From: Streptosporangium nondiastaticum
GTDB taxonomy: Bacteria > Actinomycetota > Actinomycetes > Streptomycetales > Streptomycetaceae
Length of the DNA: 57,039 nt
Direction: 5' to 3'
NCBI RefSeq assembly: GCF_003011965.1
Contig: NZ_PXWG01000035.1
Location: forward strand, 1-57,039
Positions within the stretch are counted from its first letter, which is position 1; each line of letters starts with the position of its first letter. Made by a program: the position numbers and the translations under genes. This document shows, in pieces, positions 49,554 through 57,039 of this stretch. The notes beneath the pieces are model-generated. The model worked only from the letters and a program-made list of their open reading frames with translations. It was not told the DNA's origin and made no database searches.

Positions 49554-50723
49554 TTAGTTTTTGACCGCCTTGAGAACGACGAACTTCGGGTCGCTGGCCA
49601 CGGTCTCGCAGTTGCCGAAGAGCTTGCGCAGCTTCACGTGGTAGCCCAGGTGCCGGTTGCCGATGACCCACAGCTCGCCGCCGCGGCGCAGCGCGGCGCG
49701 CGACCCGGTGAACATGCGCCAGGCCGTCGCGTCGGTGGTCGACTGATGGGAGTGGAAGGGCGGGTTGTTGAGCACCAGGTCCACGGACTCGGCGGGCACG
49801 CCCGCCAGGCCGTCGCCCACCCGGAACTCGGCCTGCGCCCGCGGGCCCGCGTTCTCCCGGAACGTTGCCTCGGCGGACGCCACCGCCTGGTAGGACTCGT
49901 CGACGAACATCACCTCGGCCTGCGGGTTCGCCAGCGCCGCGGCCGTGCCGACGATGCCGTTGCCGCAGCCGAGGTCCACGACGCGCTCCGGGCCGCGCCG
50001 CTGCGGCAGATTGCGCAAGAAGAACCGGGTGCCGATGTCGAGGCGGTCGGCGCAGAAGATGCCGGCGTGGTTGGTGACCATCAGCCCGGAGGCCGGCCCG
50101 ATGCCCAGGGGCAGGGCGTAGCGGTGCGGCCACGGGCTCCCGGACTGAGGGATCGCCGGATCCGGCGAGCAGAAGATGAGCCGGGCCTTCTTCACGGCGA
50201 GCGAGGTGCGGGTGGGGCCGGCGATCCGCTCGAACAGCTTGAGCGTCGAGGTGTGGATCTCGGTCACCTTGCCCGCGCTGGCGACGACGCTCCCGGCGTG
50301 CAGCCGGGGGGCGAGCCGGTGCAGCTGGTCCTCCAGGAGCGCGAGGCTCTTGGGCACGCGCACCAGCAGGACGTCGATGCGGTCCGGCGGCGTGTCCCTG
50401 GTCGACAGGAGCGTGACGGCGCCGGCGTCGACGCCGTTGCGCTCCAGGTTCCGCAGCGTGGCCTGCCGGGCCAGGAACGAGTCGGTGATCTGCACGGGCC
50501 GGGCGCCCTGCCGGGCGAGGGCGGTGGTCAGCGCGCCCCACCGGTCACCCAGCACGGCCACGGTGCCGGACAGGTCCGCGGGGCCGTCGGCGCTCTCCGC
50601 GCTCCCCGCCAGGTGCTGGAGCAGGTACTCATCGGCGGCGTCCCAGGCGCGGAGCTGGTCGCGGGGGTCCTCGGGGAAACGGGTCAGGACCAGCTCGCCC
50701 CACGGCGTCATCAAACGGTTCAT
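49554..50723 (-). CDS. rlmG: RlmG-like rRNA (guanine-N2) methyltransferase
   Basis: A 389-residue protein starting at ATG 50723. The N-terminal half is a degenerate methyltransferase copy (TVAVLGDRWGALTTAL). The C-terminal half is active, with VVDLGCGNGIVGTAAALANP, VMFVDESYQAV and the NPPF catalytic motif in LVLNNPPFHSH. This double-domain layout is that of RsmC/RlmG. RlmG methylates G1835 of 23S rRNA in E. coli. It follows the RibD-domain gene by 12 bp on the same strand. Confidence 0.85.
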   Translation of the reverse strand: MNRLMTPWGELVLTRFPEDPRDQLRAWDAADEYLLQHLAGSAESADGPADLSGTVAVLGDRWGALTTALARQGARPVQITDSFLARQATLRNLERNGVDAGAVTLLSTRDTPPDRIDVLLVRVPKSLALLEDQLHRLAPRLHAGSVVASAGKVTEIHTSTLKLFERIAGPTRTSLAVKKARLIFCSPDPAIPQSGSPWPHRYALPLGIGPASGLMVTNHAGIFCADRLDIGTRFFLRNLPQRRGPERVVDLGCGNGIVGTAAALANPQAEVMFVDESYQAVASAEATFRENAGPRAQAEFRVGDGLAGVPAESVDLVLNNPPFHSHQSTTDATAWRMFTGSRAALRRGGELWVIGNRHLGYHVKLRKLFGNCETVASDPKFVVLKAVKN

Positions 50724-50735
50724 TGTGCCCACAGG

Positions 50736-51311
50736 CTAGTCGAGACCCCGGGTGTAGGTGAGCACGGCCGCCCCGTTGCCGAATGCGCGGCAGTCCGCGA
50801 GGCCGAAGCGGCGCGGGTGGAAACCGGCGCTGAAGAGCGGGATGCCGGTGCCGATGGCGACCGGGTAGCGCTTGACGATCAGTTCGTCGATCTCGGGCAG
50901 CAGGGCGCCCGCCAGCCTGCCGCCGCCGCACAGCCAGATGCCCGCGCCCTCCTGCTCCTTGAGCTTGCGTACGAAGGGGAGCGGATCGTCCGAGACAACC
51001 TCGACGGCCGGGTCGCCGCTCGTCAGCGTCCGGGAGAAGACGTACTGCCGCAAGTGTGCGTACGGGCTGGTGATGCCCGCGGCCAGGGCGGGTTCGTACG
51101 TGCCCCGCCCCATCAGGACCGTGTCGAACCGCAGGTTCGGCGCGTCGGCGAGGCCGGCCGGCTCGTGGAAGGCGGTCGGGACTGTCTCCGGGTGGCGCGC
51201 GTTCATGTACGCGGCCAGGTCCTCGGCCACGGGGAAGAAGTCGGAGCCGCCGTCGGGTGAGGCGATGAAGCCGTCGATGGTGGTCGCGACGTAGTAGGTG
51301 AGCTTGCGCAT
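50736..51311 (-). CDS. RibD C-terminal / dihydrofolate-reductase-like protein
   Basis: A 191-residue protein. ATG 51311 gives the usual start MRKLTYYVATTIDGFIASPDG. It shows LMGRGTYEPAL, YVFSRTL, IWLCGGGRLAGALLPEIDEL and PLFSAGF, all typical of the RibD_C reductase group. It probably binds NADPH, with an unknown substrate. It is divergent from a TetR regulator, with a strong promoter and repeated sites between them. Confidence 0.9.
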   Translation of the reverse strand: MRKLTYYVATTIDGFIASPDGGSDFFPVAEDLAAYMNARHPETVPTAFHEPAGLADAPNLRFDTVLMGRGTYEPALAAGITSPYAHLRQYVFSRTLTSGDPAVEVVSDDPLPFVRKLKEQEGAGIWLCGGGRLAGALLPEIDELIVKRYPVAIGTGIPLFSAGFHPRRFGLADCRAFGNGAAVLTYTRGLD

Positions 51312-51348
51312 ATGGATCCCCGTTCCCTGATTCACCTCAACACTTCAA

Positions 51349-51412
51349 CCGTAGTACTACGGATGGAGTGGTTTGATGTGCCGACTATAGAACTACGCTT
51401 GGAGTGGTTTCA
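51349..51412. promoter_or_regulatory. Repeated TetR-type operators in RibD/TetR divergent region
   Basis: A perfect 14-bp palindrome CCGTAGTACTACGG lies at 51349-51362. A longer direct repeat links it to a second site: 51351-51376 and 51387-51412 match with a few changes (shared TACGxxTGGAGTGGTTT), 36 bp apart. The RibD-gene promoter lies across the second copy, so binding would repress it. Confidence 0.7.
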
Positions 51413-51413
51413 A
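51384..51413 (-). promoter_or_regulatory. Housekeeping-type promoter for RibD-domain gene
   Basis: On the minus strand, -35 TTGAAA (51408-51413), an 18-bp spacer and -10 TATAGT (51384-51389). The predicted transcription start is near 51377, about 65 nt before the ATG. Confidence 0.65.
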
Positions 51414-51456
51414 GAACCCCGGCAGCGGGACGAACCCCGACGGAGAGGAAGACCGC

Positions 51457-52038
51457 ATGCGACAGAACCCCGAGCGCCGCGCCGTGCTCGTCGACGCCGC
51501 CATCGAGGTCCTGGCCCGGCAGGGCTCCCGCGGGCTCACCTTCCGCGCCGTGGACACCGAGGCCGCCGTGCCCAACGGCACCGCCTCCAACTACTTCACC
51601 AACCGCGACGACCTGATCCGGCAGGTCGCCCGGCGCACCCGCGAACGCCTGTCGCCCGACGCCACGGCGCTCGCCGGCACGCTGCAGGAGCCGCCCTCGC
51701 GGGACCTGGTGATCCGCCTCCTCCACGACCTCGTCCGCCGCATGCGTGACGACCGCAGCAGCTACCTCGCCATGATGGAACTCCGGCTCGAAGGCACCCG
51801 CAGGCCCGAACTCCGGGCCATGCTCAGCGAGGTCTTCAGCAGCAACATCCACGAGGGCATCCGCTTCCACCTCGGCGCGGGGCTGCCCGGCGACCGCACC
51901 ACCGTGCTCCTGCTCTACCTCGCCATGAGCGGCCTCATCGTGGACGACCTCACCGTCCCGGACGTCCTCGCGCCGTTCCCCCTCGACGAGCTGATCGGAG
52001 ATCTGGTCGATCGCACCCTGCCCCCGGCCAGTGGGTGA
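51457..52038 (+). CDS. TetR/AcrR-family regulator
   Basis: A 193-residue protein with GAGAGGAAG before ATG 51457. The HTH (LTFRAVDTEAAVPNGTASNYF) is preceded by RRAVLVDAAIEVLARQG. The C-terminal domain is of the TetR_C type (LAMMELRLEGTRRPELRAML). It probably represses the divergent RibD-domain reductase and itself. Its stop codon lies in the first copy of an 18-bp direct repeat. Confidence 0.93.
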   Translation: MRQNPERRAVLVDAAIEVLARQGSRGLTFRAVDTEAAVPNGTASNYFTNRDDLIRQVARRTRERLSPDATALAGTLQEPPSRDLVIRLLHDLVRRMRDDRSSYLAMMELRLEGTRRPELRAMLSEVFSSNIHEGIRFHLGAGLPGDRTTVLLLYLAMSGLIVDDLTVPDVLAPFPLDELIGDLVDRTLPPASG

Positions 52039-52063
52039 AACCTCCCCCCGGCCAGTGGGTAAA
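52021..52063 (+). repeat. Direct repeat spanning TetR stop codon
   Basis: CCCCCGGCCAGTGGGTGAA (from 52021) and CCCCCGGCCAGTGGGTAAA (from 52045) have a 24-bp period. The first contains the TetR stop TGA (52036-52038) and the second lies in the flank. Confidence 0.8.
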
Positions 52064-52108
52064 GTGTCGCCGCCGTACGAAACATCGCAGGTGAAACGGG
52101 GTCAGGGC

Positions 52109-52930
52109 ATGGGCATACTCAACCGGGTGAAGAACCTGGGCGACCAGGTGGGAACGGCGGCGACCGCCTTCGGCAAGGACGTCGCCCACGCCGTGCAGCG
52201 CGGCGCCGACGCCGGGCGCACCGGCGCCAACGCCTCCGGCGACTGGGTCCTCTCCGTCCTGCGCTCCCTGCCCGCCCCCGCCGCGCCCGCCCCCACGGAG
52301 TGGGAGTTCTCCCTCGGCGCCCTCATCTGCCGCCACCCCAAGGTCCCCGCCGTCACCGCGAAGGCGCTGCGCCCCCTGGACGGCATCGGCGCCCTGCGCT
52401 TCGGGCCCGAGTCGGTCGGCTTCGACGGCGAGGACATCCCCTGGGACAAGGTCGTCCACCTCCAGCTGCACGACGCGTTCAGCTCCATGACCACGGAGGC
52501 GCTCGACGCCGAGATCGACCGGATCCGCGACCTGCTGCCCATGCTCCCCGGGCGCAAGTGGGTCGTCACCAAGGTCGTCGAAGGCCTCGCCTCCGTCATG
52601 CTCGCGGCGCTGGAACAGGCCGGCGAACAGCGGCTGGAGACCGTCGACGTCGCCTGCGAGATCACCTACCGTGGCGCGCTCGGGATGAAGAAGACGCTGC
52701 GCGCCAACATGTTCACCACCGCGCTGCTGGCCCAGCAGGCGGCGGTCATGCACAGCCTCGTGCTCACCGCGCAGGCCAAGGGCGTTCCCGTCCTGCCCGC
52801 GGAAGCTCCGCCGTGGGGCACGAAGACCGGCGACCGGGTGCTCGCGCTGCGGGCCCGGACGGACGCGGTGGCGGCCCAGCTGCGGGCCGAGCAGGGCGCG
52901 GAGGCGCCGGCGCTGGATGCGGCGCCGTAG
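52109..52930 (+). CDS. Conserved hypothetical cytoplasmic protein
   Basis: A 273-residue protein starting at ATG 52109 behind GGGGTCAGGG. It opens with a helical stretch (MGILNRVKNLGDQVGTAATA), then has an SH3- or PH-like beta region (FGPESVGFDGEDIPWDKVVHLQL), a helical region (GRKWVVTKVVEGLASVMLAAL) and the end MHSLVLTAQAKGVPV. It has no signal peptide or membrane helix. I do not recognise the family. Confidence 0.7.
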   Translation: MGILNRVKNLGDQVGTAATAFGKDVAHAVQRGADAGRTGANASGDWVLSVLRSLPAPAAPAPTEWEFSLGALICRHPKVPAVTAKALRPLDGIGALRFGPESVGFDGEDIPWDKVVHLQLHDAFSSMTTEALDAEIDRIRDLLPMLPGRKWVVTKVVEGLASVMLAALEQAGEQRLETVDVACEITYRGALGMKKTLRANMFTTALLAQQAAVMHSLVLTAQAKGVPVLPAEAPPWGTKTGDRVLALRARTDAVAAQLRAEQGAEAPALDAAP

Positions 52931-53108
52931 GCGGCCGTCCGCCGGCGGTTCACGCACCCGGGTGGTGCTGCTCCGCAAGTTCTGACATGACCCGGCCCGT
53001 CGCTGCGAACAGCCGCATGCCGGCGATACCCGCGAGGGGTGGGACGTCAGGCTGCCGGCCGGATGTCAGGCAGGGCCCGGAGCGGGAGGAGAGGGTGGAG
53101 ACCGGTTC

Positions 53109-53843
53109 TCAGCCCCGGACGCCGAGTGCTTCCTGGGCGGCCGCCATGGCCGCCGGCGGCTCGGGGCCCTCGTCGCCCAGGTCGACGGCGACGGAGAACT
53201 GACGCGTCCCTCCGCCGGCGGAGACCTCCTCCAAGGGCAACGCGTCCGGCACGCCATCGCCGAGGAACCGCTGACGCAGGCGCACGGCTTGTTCCCGTAC
53301 GAGTTCGCGCGCCGGCGAGGCGTCGAGCCCGACCACTTCCACGTTGAGGACGAGCACCAGTCCGGCCAAGGACTTCATGGCCTCGAAGAGTTCGACGGCC
53401 TCTTCCTCGGTGAGCGGTCCCCCTTCGGGGACCAGCTCCTTGGGCTCGTTGGGATCGCGTCCGATCCGGACGTACACCACGGCCGCGCCGCACGCCGTCA
53501 CGGCGTCCGGCCGGGCGTCGTCATCGGCCCACACGACGGCATCCCGGTCTTCGGCGTCGACGTCGAGGTTCCCGGCGTCGAAGCCCAGCCGTTCGAGCAG
53601 CGGAGCAGTAGCGGTGCGCAGCACTTCGGTGATGTCGTCGCTCTCCGGCGCGGGGAGCGTCAGGAGGAATTCGACGGTGAAGCCTTCGCCGGCGTCGCCG
53701 GGGTCGGTGGCCCAGGACTCGACGGCCAGGGGCCGGAGCTCGTCCGCGAGCGGGCGGAATTCCCGCAAGGCCGCGTCCGCGGAATCCGCTGCGGAAGTCC
53801 GGAACGTGACGCGGGCGACGACATCGGTTGACTGAAACTGCAT
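53109..53843 (-). CDS. Hypothetical acidic protein
   Basis: A 244-residue, Asp/Glu-rich, soluble protein without recognisable motifs. It starts at ATG 53843 (MQFQSTDVVARVTFRTSAAD) and contains VEFLLTLPAPESDDITEVL, VYVRIGRDPNEPKELVPEGG and LTEEEAVELFEAMKSLAGLV. Composition suggests a cytoplasmic alpha/beta fold. It lies downstream of the acyl-CoA ligase gene on the same strand. Confidence 0.65.
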   Translation of the reverse strand: MQFQSTDVVARVTFRTSAADSADAALREFRPLADELRPLAVESWATDPGDAGEGFTVEFLLTLPAPESDDITEVLRTATAPLLERLGFDAGNLDVDAEDRDAVVWADDDARPDAVTACGAAVVYVRIGRDPNEPKELVPEGGPLTEEEAVELFEAMKSLAGLVLVLNVEVVGLDASPARELVREQAVRLRQRFLGDGVPDALPLEEVSAGGGTRQFSVAVDLGDEGPEPPAAMAAAQEALGVRG

Positions 53844-53994
53844 CGGTGCGAACTGCGGCTTTCCGGAGGGATGGTCGGAGGTGATCCGTGGTCAGTGGAT
53901 TCTTACGCACTGAGCGCGGAACGACCCAATTGTTTTCGCGGAGGGGCCGGCCGCGGTCCGTGTGCCGGCCCCCTCACGCGTCCGACCGCCGTCG

Positions 53995-55560
53995 TCAGCG
54001 CGTCGCCGCCGCGGCCTCCGCCTCGCGGCGGAGGAACTTCTTGTCCGGCTTGCCGGCGTCCGTGAGCGGGAGGGCGTCGATGAACGAGACGTGGGCGGGC
54101 TCGTACATGGCGCCGCGCTCGTTGCCGACGAACTCGCGGAGCTCCTTCTCGTCGAGCTCGCTGCCGGGGGCGCGCACGACGGCCGCGTACACCTGCTCCA
54201 TGCGGTTGGCGTCCGGGACGCCGAAGACGGCGCTCTGCAGCACCTCCGGGTGGGTGTTGAGCAGGTCTTCCAGCTCGGTGGTGTACACGTGGCCGCCGAC
54301 CACGACGATCATGTCCTTGATCCGGTCGACGATGGTCAGGTAGCCCTCGTCGTCGAGGAAGCCGATGTCGCCGGTGTGCAGCCAGCCGTCCCGCAGGACC
54401 TCGGCGGTCAGTTCGGGCTGCTTCCAGTACCCGGTCATGATGTGCTCCGAGCGCACGCAGACCTCGCCGTGCTCGCCGGTGGGCAGGTCGCGGCCGGACT
54501 CGTCGCGGATCGCTATCTCGACGCCGTTCATGGCCTTGCCCGCGGTGCGCAGCCGGGCCGGGTTCTCCGGGTCGTGGTCCTCCGGGCTGAGCACGCTGAT
54601 GCCGCCGGCCTCGTTCTGCCCGTAGAACTGGGTCAGCACGTGCCCGAAGCGCCGCACGGCCGAGGCGAGGCGGGCGGGGGAGGACTGGCAGCCGCCGTAG
54701 GTGACGTTGCGGAGGCTGGAGGTGTCGGTGCTGTCCACGTCCGGGTGGTCCATCAGCTGGTACAGCAGGGGCGGCAGCAGGAACATGTGGGTGATGCGCT
54801 CGCGCTCGATGGCCGCGAGGGCCTCCGCCGCGTCGAAGTCGTCGAGGAGGACGACCGTGCCGCCGTCGGTGCGGAGGGTGACGTCGGCCAGGAGTCCGGC
54901 GGCGTGGGCGAGCGTGGTGCACACCAGCTGCCGCATCCCGTCGTCGGCCTTGCCCTCGGGCTCCAGGATCTCGTCGACGTCGTCCTGGAAGCCGGGCAGC
55001 CGCTCGAAGGCGGTGCAGATGGCCTTGGGGTGGCCCGTGGTGCCGCCGGTGTGGCGGATCATGCAGATATCCTCGGGGCGGGCGAGACCCGAGAGCGGCT
55101 CGGCCGGCTGCCCGGCGGCCAGCTCCAGCAGGTCGGTGCCTTCGCTGCCCGGACCGAGCAGGAGCACGTCCTGGACGCCGGTCAGCTCCGCCAGCTCGGC
55201 CGCGCGCCCGGCGTAGGCGGGGTCGGCTATGAGGGCGCGCGTCTCGACGTCGCGCATGATGGTGGCCTGCACGTCGGCGGACAGCTTGTTGTAGAGGTGG
55301 TTGACCGCGCAGCCGATCAGGTTGGCCGCGTAGCGGGCGGCGATGGTCTCCGGCAGGTTGCCGCTGAGCAGAGTGACGACCTGTCCCCGCTCCACGCCCC
55401 GGGCGCGCAGCGCGCGTGCCATCCGGTGGACGAGGTCGCGGAGTTCACCGGCGGTGACGCGACGGTCGTGGTGGACGACGGCCGTCCTGGTGGGGTCGGC
55501 TCCCAGGATGTCGAGGTTCCGCTCCACGTATGTGCGGAACTGCTGCGCCGTGGCGGTCAT
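53995..55560 (-). CDS. AMP-forming acyl-CoA synthetase / fatty-acid ligase-like
   Basis: A 521-residue ANL-superfamily enzyme starting at ATG 55560 behind GGAGGAA. It has the P-loop RHTGGTTGHPK, the A5 region FYGQNEAGG, GDIGFLDDEGYLTIVDRIKD (A7-A8) and the terminal catalytic Lys in LTDAGKPDKKFLR. The substrate pocket is not diagnostic. It activates a carboxylic acid as acyl-adenylate. It stands alone, without a carrier-protein gene beside it. Confidence 0.92.
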   Translation of the reverse strand: MTATAQQFRTYVERNLDILGADPTRTAVVHHDRRVTAGELRDLVHRMARALRARGVERGQVVTLLSGNLPETIAARYAANLIGCAVNHLYNKLSADVQATIMRDVETRALIADPAYAGRAAELAELTGVQDVLLLGPGSEGTDLLELAAGQPAEPLSGLARPEDICMIRHTGGTTGHPKAICTAFERLPGFQDDVDEILEPEGKADDGMRQLVCTTLAHAAGLLADVTLRTDGGTVVLLDDFDAAEALAAIERERITHMFLLPPLLYQLMDHPDVDSTDTSSLRNVTYGGCQSSPARLASAVRRFGHVLTQFYGQNEAGGISVLSPEDHDPENPARLRTAGKAMNGVEIAIRDESGRDLPTGEHGEVCVRSEHIMTGYWKQPELTAEVLRDGWLHTGDIGFLDDEGYLTIVDRIKDMIVVVGGHVYTTELEDLLNTHPEVLQSAVFGVPDANRMEQVYAAVVRAPGSELDEKELREFVGNERGAMYEPAHVSFIDALPLTDAGKPDKKFLRREAEAAAATR

Positions 55561-55620
55561 GCGTGATTCCTCCTGATGCGGCAAGGCGATTGCCGGCAGT
55601 TGACTTAGGCAACCAGTTCG

Positions 55621-55649
55621 ATGCTAGTGCCATTGATCAACAGCTCCAA
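55621..55649 (-). promoter_or_regulatory. Housekeeping-type promoter of acyl-CoA ligase gene
   Basis: On the minus strand, -35 TTGGAG (55644-55649), a 17-bp spacer and -10 TAGCAT (55621-55626). The predicted start is near 55614, leaving a leader of about 54 nt. Confidence 0.6.
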
Positions 55650-55700
55650 GTCGGGAGGAGCGCCGAGCGGGGCGTGCGGGGCCGAAACGTCGATATTCGG

Positions 55701-56036
55701 TCAACGGGCGGTGGGGGTGCCCACCCGCAGCCGGTTTCCGTCGGGATCCCGCAGCTCGATCTCCCGCGCCCAGGGCGCGGTTTGCGGGGGAACGCCGAAC
55801 TCGGCGGCGACCGCGTCGACATCGCGCACCCGCAGGTACACCAGCGTGCCGGGCCGGGCGTCGCCCTCGTGCTCCGACAGGAACAGCCGCACCGGCCCGC
55901 GGGCCACCTCGACGAAGGCCGGAAGGCCCGGTTCGAAGCGGTGCTCCCACTGCTCGGCGAATCCGAGGCGTGCGTACCAGGCGACCGCCGTCCTCGCGTC
56001 CTCGACATAAAGCACCGGGATGACTTCTTCGTCCAC
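55701..56036 (-). CDS. VOC (glyoxalase/bleomycin-resistance) family protein
   Basis: A 111-residue, one-domain VOC protein starting at GTG 56036. It has EVIPVLYVEDARTAVAWYARLGF, then RLFLSEHEGDARPGTLVYLRV and ELRDPDGNRLRVGTP. This matches small bleomycin-binding or resistance-like proteins, with no clear complete set of metal ligands. The function may be ligand sequestration. The start has no strong ribosome binding site. Confidence 0.85.
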   Translation of the reverse strand: MDEEVIPVLYVEDARTAVAWYARLGFAEQWEHRFEPGLPAFVEVARGPVRLFLSEHEGDARPGTLVYLRVRDVDAVAAEFGVPPQTAPWAREIELRDPDGNRLRVGTPTAR

Positions 56037-56304
56037 GGGTCCATCATTCCAGAACCCCGGCGGCGCCCGGTTGTTGTGCTTTGCCGACGAATGCTCTCTT
56101 CGGGGTCTCACCGGACCCTCCAGCGTACAAAGCCCATTTTCCTGTGATCTTGGTTCACTCGCCGGGGACATCCCGCTAATGTGGGCGGGCCCAGGCATTC
56201 CCCCCACGTGTCGGCAGCGAACTGCGTGCCCGCCGCAAAGCGGAGTCACGGATTTCGAAGTGCGGCTTCCTTCCTGCCCGTTCCGATCGTGGAGTTGCCC
56301 GACC

Positions 56305-56796
56305 ATGTCTTTCCGCATATCCCTCCCGGCCTTTCGCCGCCGCCGGGTCGCCGCCTGTGCCGTCGCCCTCGCGGGTGTCCTCGCGCTGGCCGGCTGCACC
56401 GGGGGCGACGAGGATGCGTCACCGGCGAAGAAGTCCTCGCCCTCCGTCTCCGCGCCGGCGTCCGCGACCCCCTCCTCTCCGTCGCCCTCGCAGGCGCCTC
56501 CGGCGTCCCCGACCGCGCTGCCGTCCCGCGGCGTCACGCCTTCGCCCGTCCTGCCGAAGCCCTCCCGCAAGCCCGCGACGCCGCCGGCCGCCGGGCACAC
56601 GAGCGCGGCCGGCTCCACGGAGCACACGCAGGCCCCGCGCGAGGCCGGTGCGACGTGCGAGATCCGCTCCAGCGCGGGCAACTGCTACAAGGCGGGCCAG
56701 TACTGCCGCACGGCCGACGTCGGGGCGAGCACGCACGACGCCCAGGGCCGGCTCATGAGCTGCGGCGGCAGCGGCAAGCCGCGCTGGCACTACTGA
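56305..56796 (+). CDS. Small secreted lipoprotein
   Basis: A 163-residue protein with a lipoprotein signal (VAACAVALAGVLALAGCTGG). A long Ser/Pro/Ala linker follows (about residues 40-115), then a short Cys-rich C-terminal domain with ATCEIRSSAGNCYKAGQYCR and MSCGG (four Cys) that may be disulfide-bonded. Its role is unknown. Confidence 0.82.
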   Translation: MSFRISLPAFRRRRVAACAVALAGVLALAGCTGGDEDASPAKKSSPSVSAPASATPSSPSPSQAPPASPTALPSRGVTPSPVLPKPSRKPATPPAAGHTSAAGSTEHTQAPREAGATCEIRSSAGNCYKAGQYCRTADVGASTHDAQGRLMSCGGSGKPRWHY

Positions 56797-56887
56797 GCCC
56801 GGCCGTCGGGGCCCCCTTGCCCGGGACGTCCCCGGCGGGCACCCCGGATCACCCATCAGAGCGGGGGCACCTCGTACGGGGGATGTT

Positions 56888-56932
56888 GACCTCGCCGACC
56901 TCGCCGACCTCGCCGACCTCGCCGACCTCGCC
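56888..56932. repeat. Five tandem copies of 9-bp GACCTCGCC
   Basis: Five exact copies of GACCTCGCC, in a frame multiple of three. On the minus strand it encodes (GEV)n inside an open frame (starting MPADDPAAF near 56956, ending about 56850). On the plus strand it would encode (TSP)n. The coding strand cannot be decided because the window ends nearby. Confidence 0.85.
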
Positions 56933-57039
56933 GAACGCCGCCGGGTCGTCCGCCGGCATCTCGCGGACGATCCGGCGGCCGGGCGGCGACCGGCCGGCCG
57001 CTCACCCGCGATCCGGCCGCACGGGACGGCCGTCAGGCG

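Overview
The base composition (very high GC, strong third-position GC bias, GTG and TTG starts, purine-rich ribosome binding sites, several apparently leaderless starts) and the gene content (WhiB-like protein, streptophobe, DUF6777, DUF2795, SpoIIE phosphatase, family 2 encapsulin) point to a Streptomyces chromosome or a close relative. The window holds about 50 genes and no rRNA or tRNA that I can see. No transposase, integrase or CRISPR array was found.

Layout. 1-10148: a truncated GAF-domain regulator, a cyclase-family hydrolase, a quinone-oxidoreductase-like enzyme with a divergent AraC regulator, an amino-acid permease, a WhiB-like protein, an alpha/beta hydrolase that has lost its catalytic residues, a secreted M4 metalloprotease and a gamma-glutamylcyclotransferase-like protein. 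10244-14178: an FHA-FHA-ABC exporter, an SH3-like protein and a Ser/Thr kinase, resembling the mycobacterial Rv1747/PknF pair. A tandem-repeat array and a long inverted repeat follow. 14545-18096: membrane proteins (streptophobe, DUF6777, DUF998). 18351-21156: a two-gene nanocompartment operon made of a family 2B encapsulin shell with a cyclic-nucleotide-binding-like domain and a cysteine desulfurase with a disordered cargo-loading tail. 21384-24865: a secreted protein, an MBL hydrolase and a SpoIIE phosphatase.

24914-36454 is the most unusual region. It is one minus-strand gene cluster that looks like a RiPP (ribosomally made, modified peptide) pathway. It encodes a 55-aa precursor made of two imperfect repeats with one Cys each, a radical SAM/SPASM enzyme, two non-haem iron oxygenases, two NodU/TobZ-type carbamoyltransferases, a GliT/HlmI-like dithiol oxidase, an MFS exporter, an SGNH protein, a DUF5989 microprotein and a previously unlisted 36-aa microprotein. 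The tail (SGNH, small protein, carbamoyltransferase, DUF5989) recalls the saxitoxin sxtI-L carbamoylation cassette. The inferred product is a crosslinked or oxidised, O-carbamoylated peptide. I do not recognise it as a characterised class.

36608-57039 is mainly ordinary chromosome: an esterase/MprF-like pair, a second methionine aminopeptidase with a divergent XRE regulator, an FAD monooxygenase with a convergent TetR and twin operators, a PucR-like regulator behind a perfect 19-bp hairpin, DUF2795, methyltransferases, lipoproteins, a RibD-domain reductase divergent from TetR, an acyl-CoA ligase and a VOC protein.

A pattern across the window is that short direct repeats span or follow stop codons of several genes (permease, FHA-ABC, esterase, a small unknown protein, methyltransferase, TetR).
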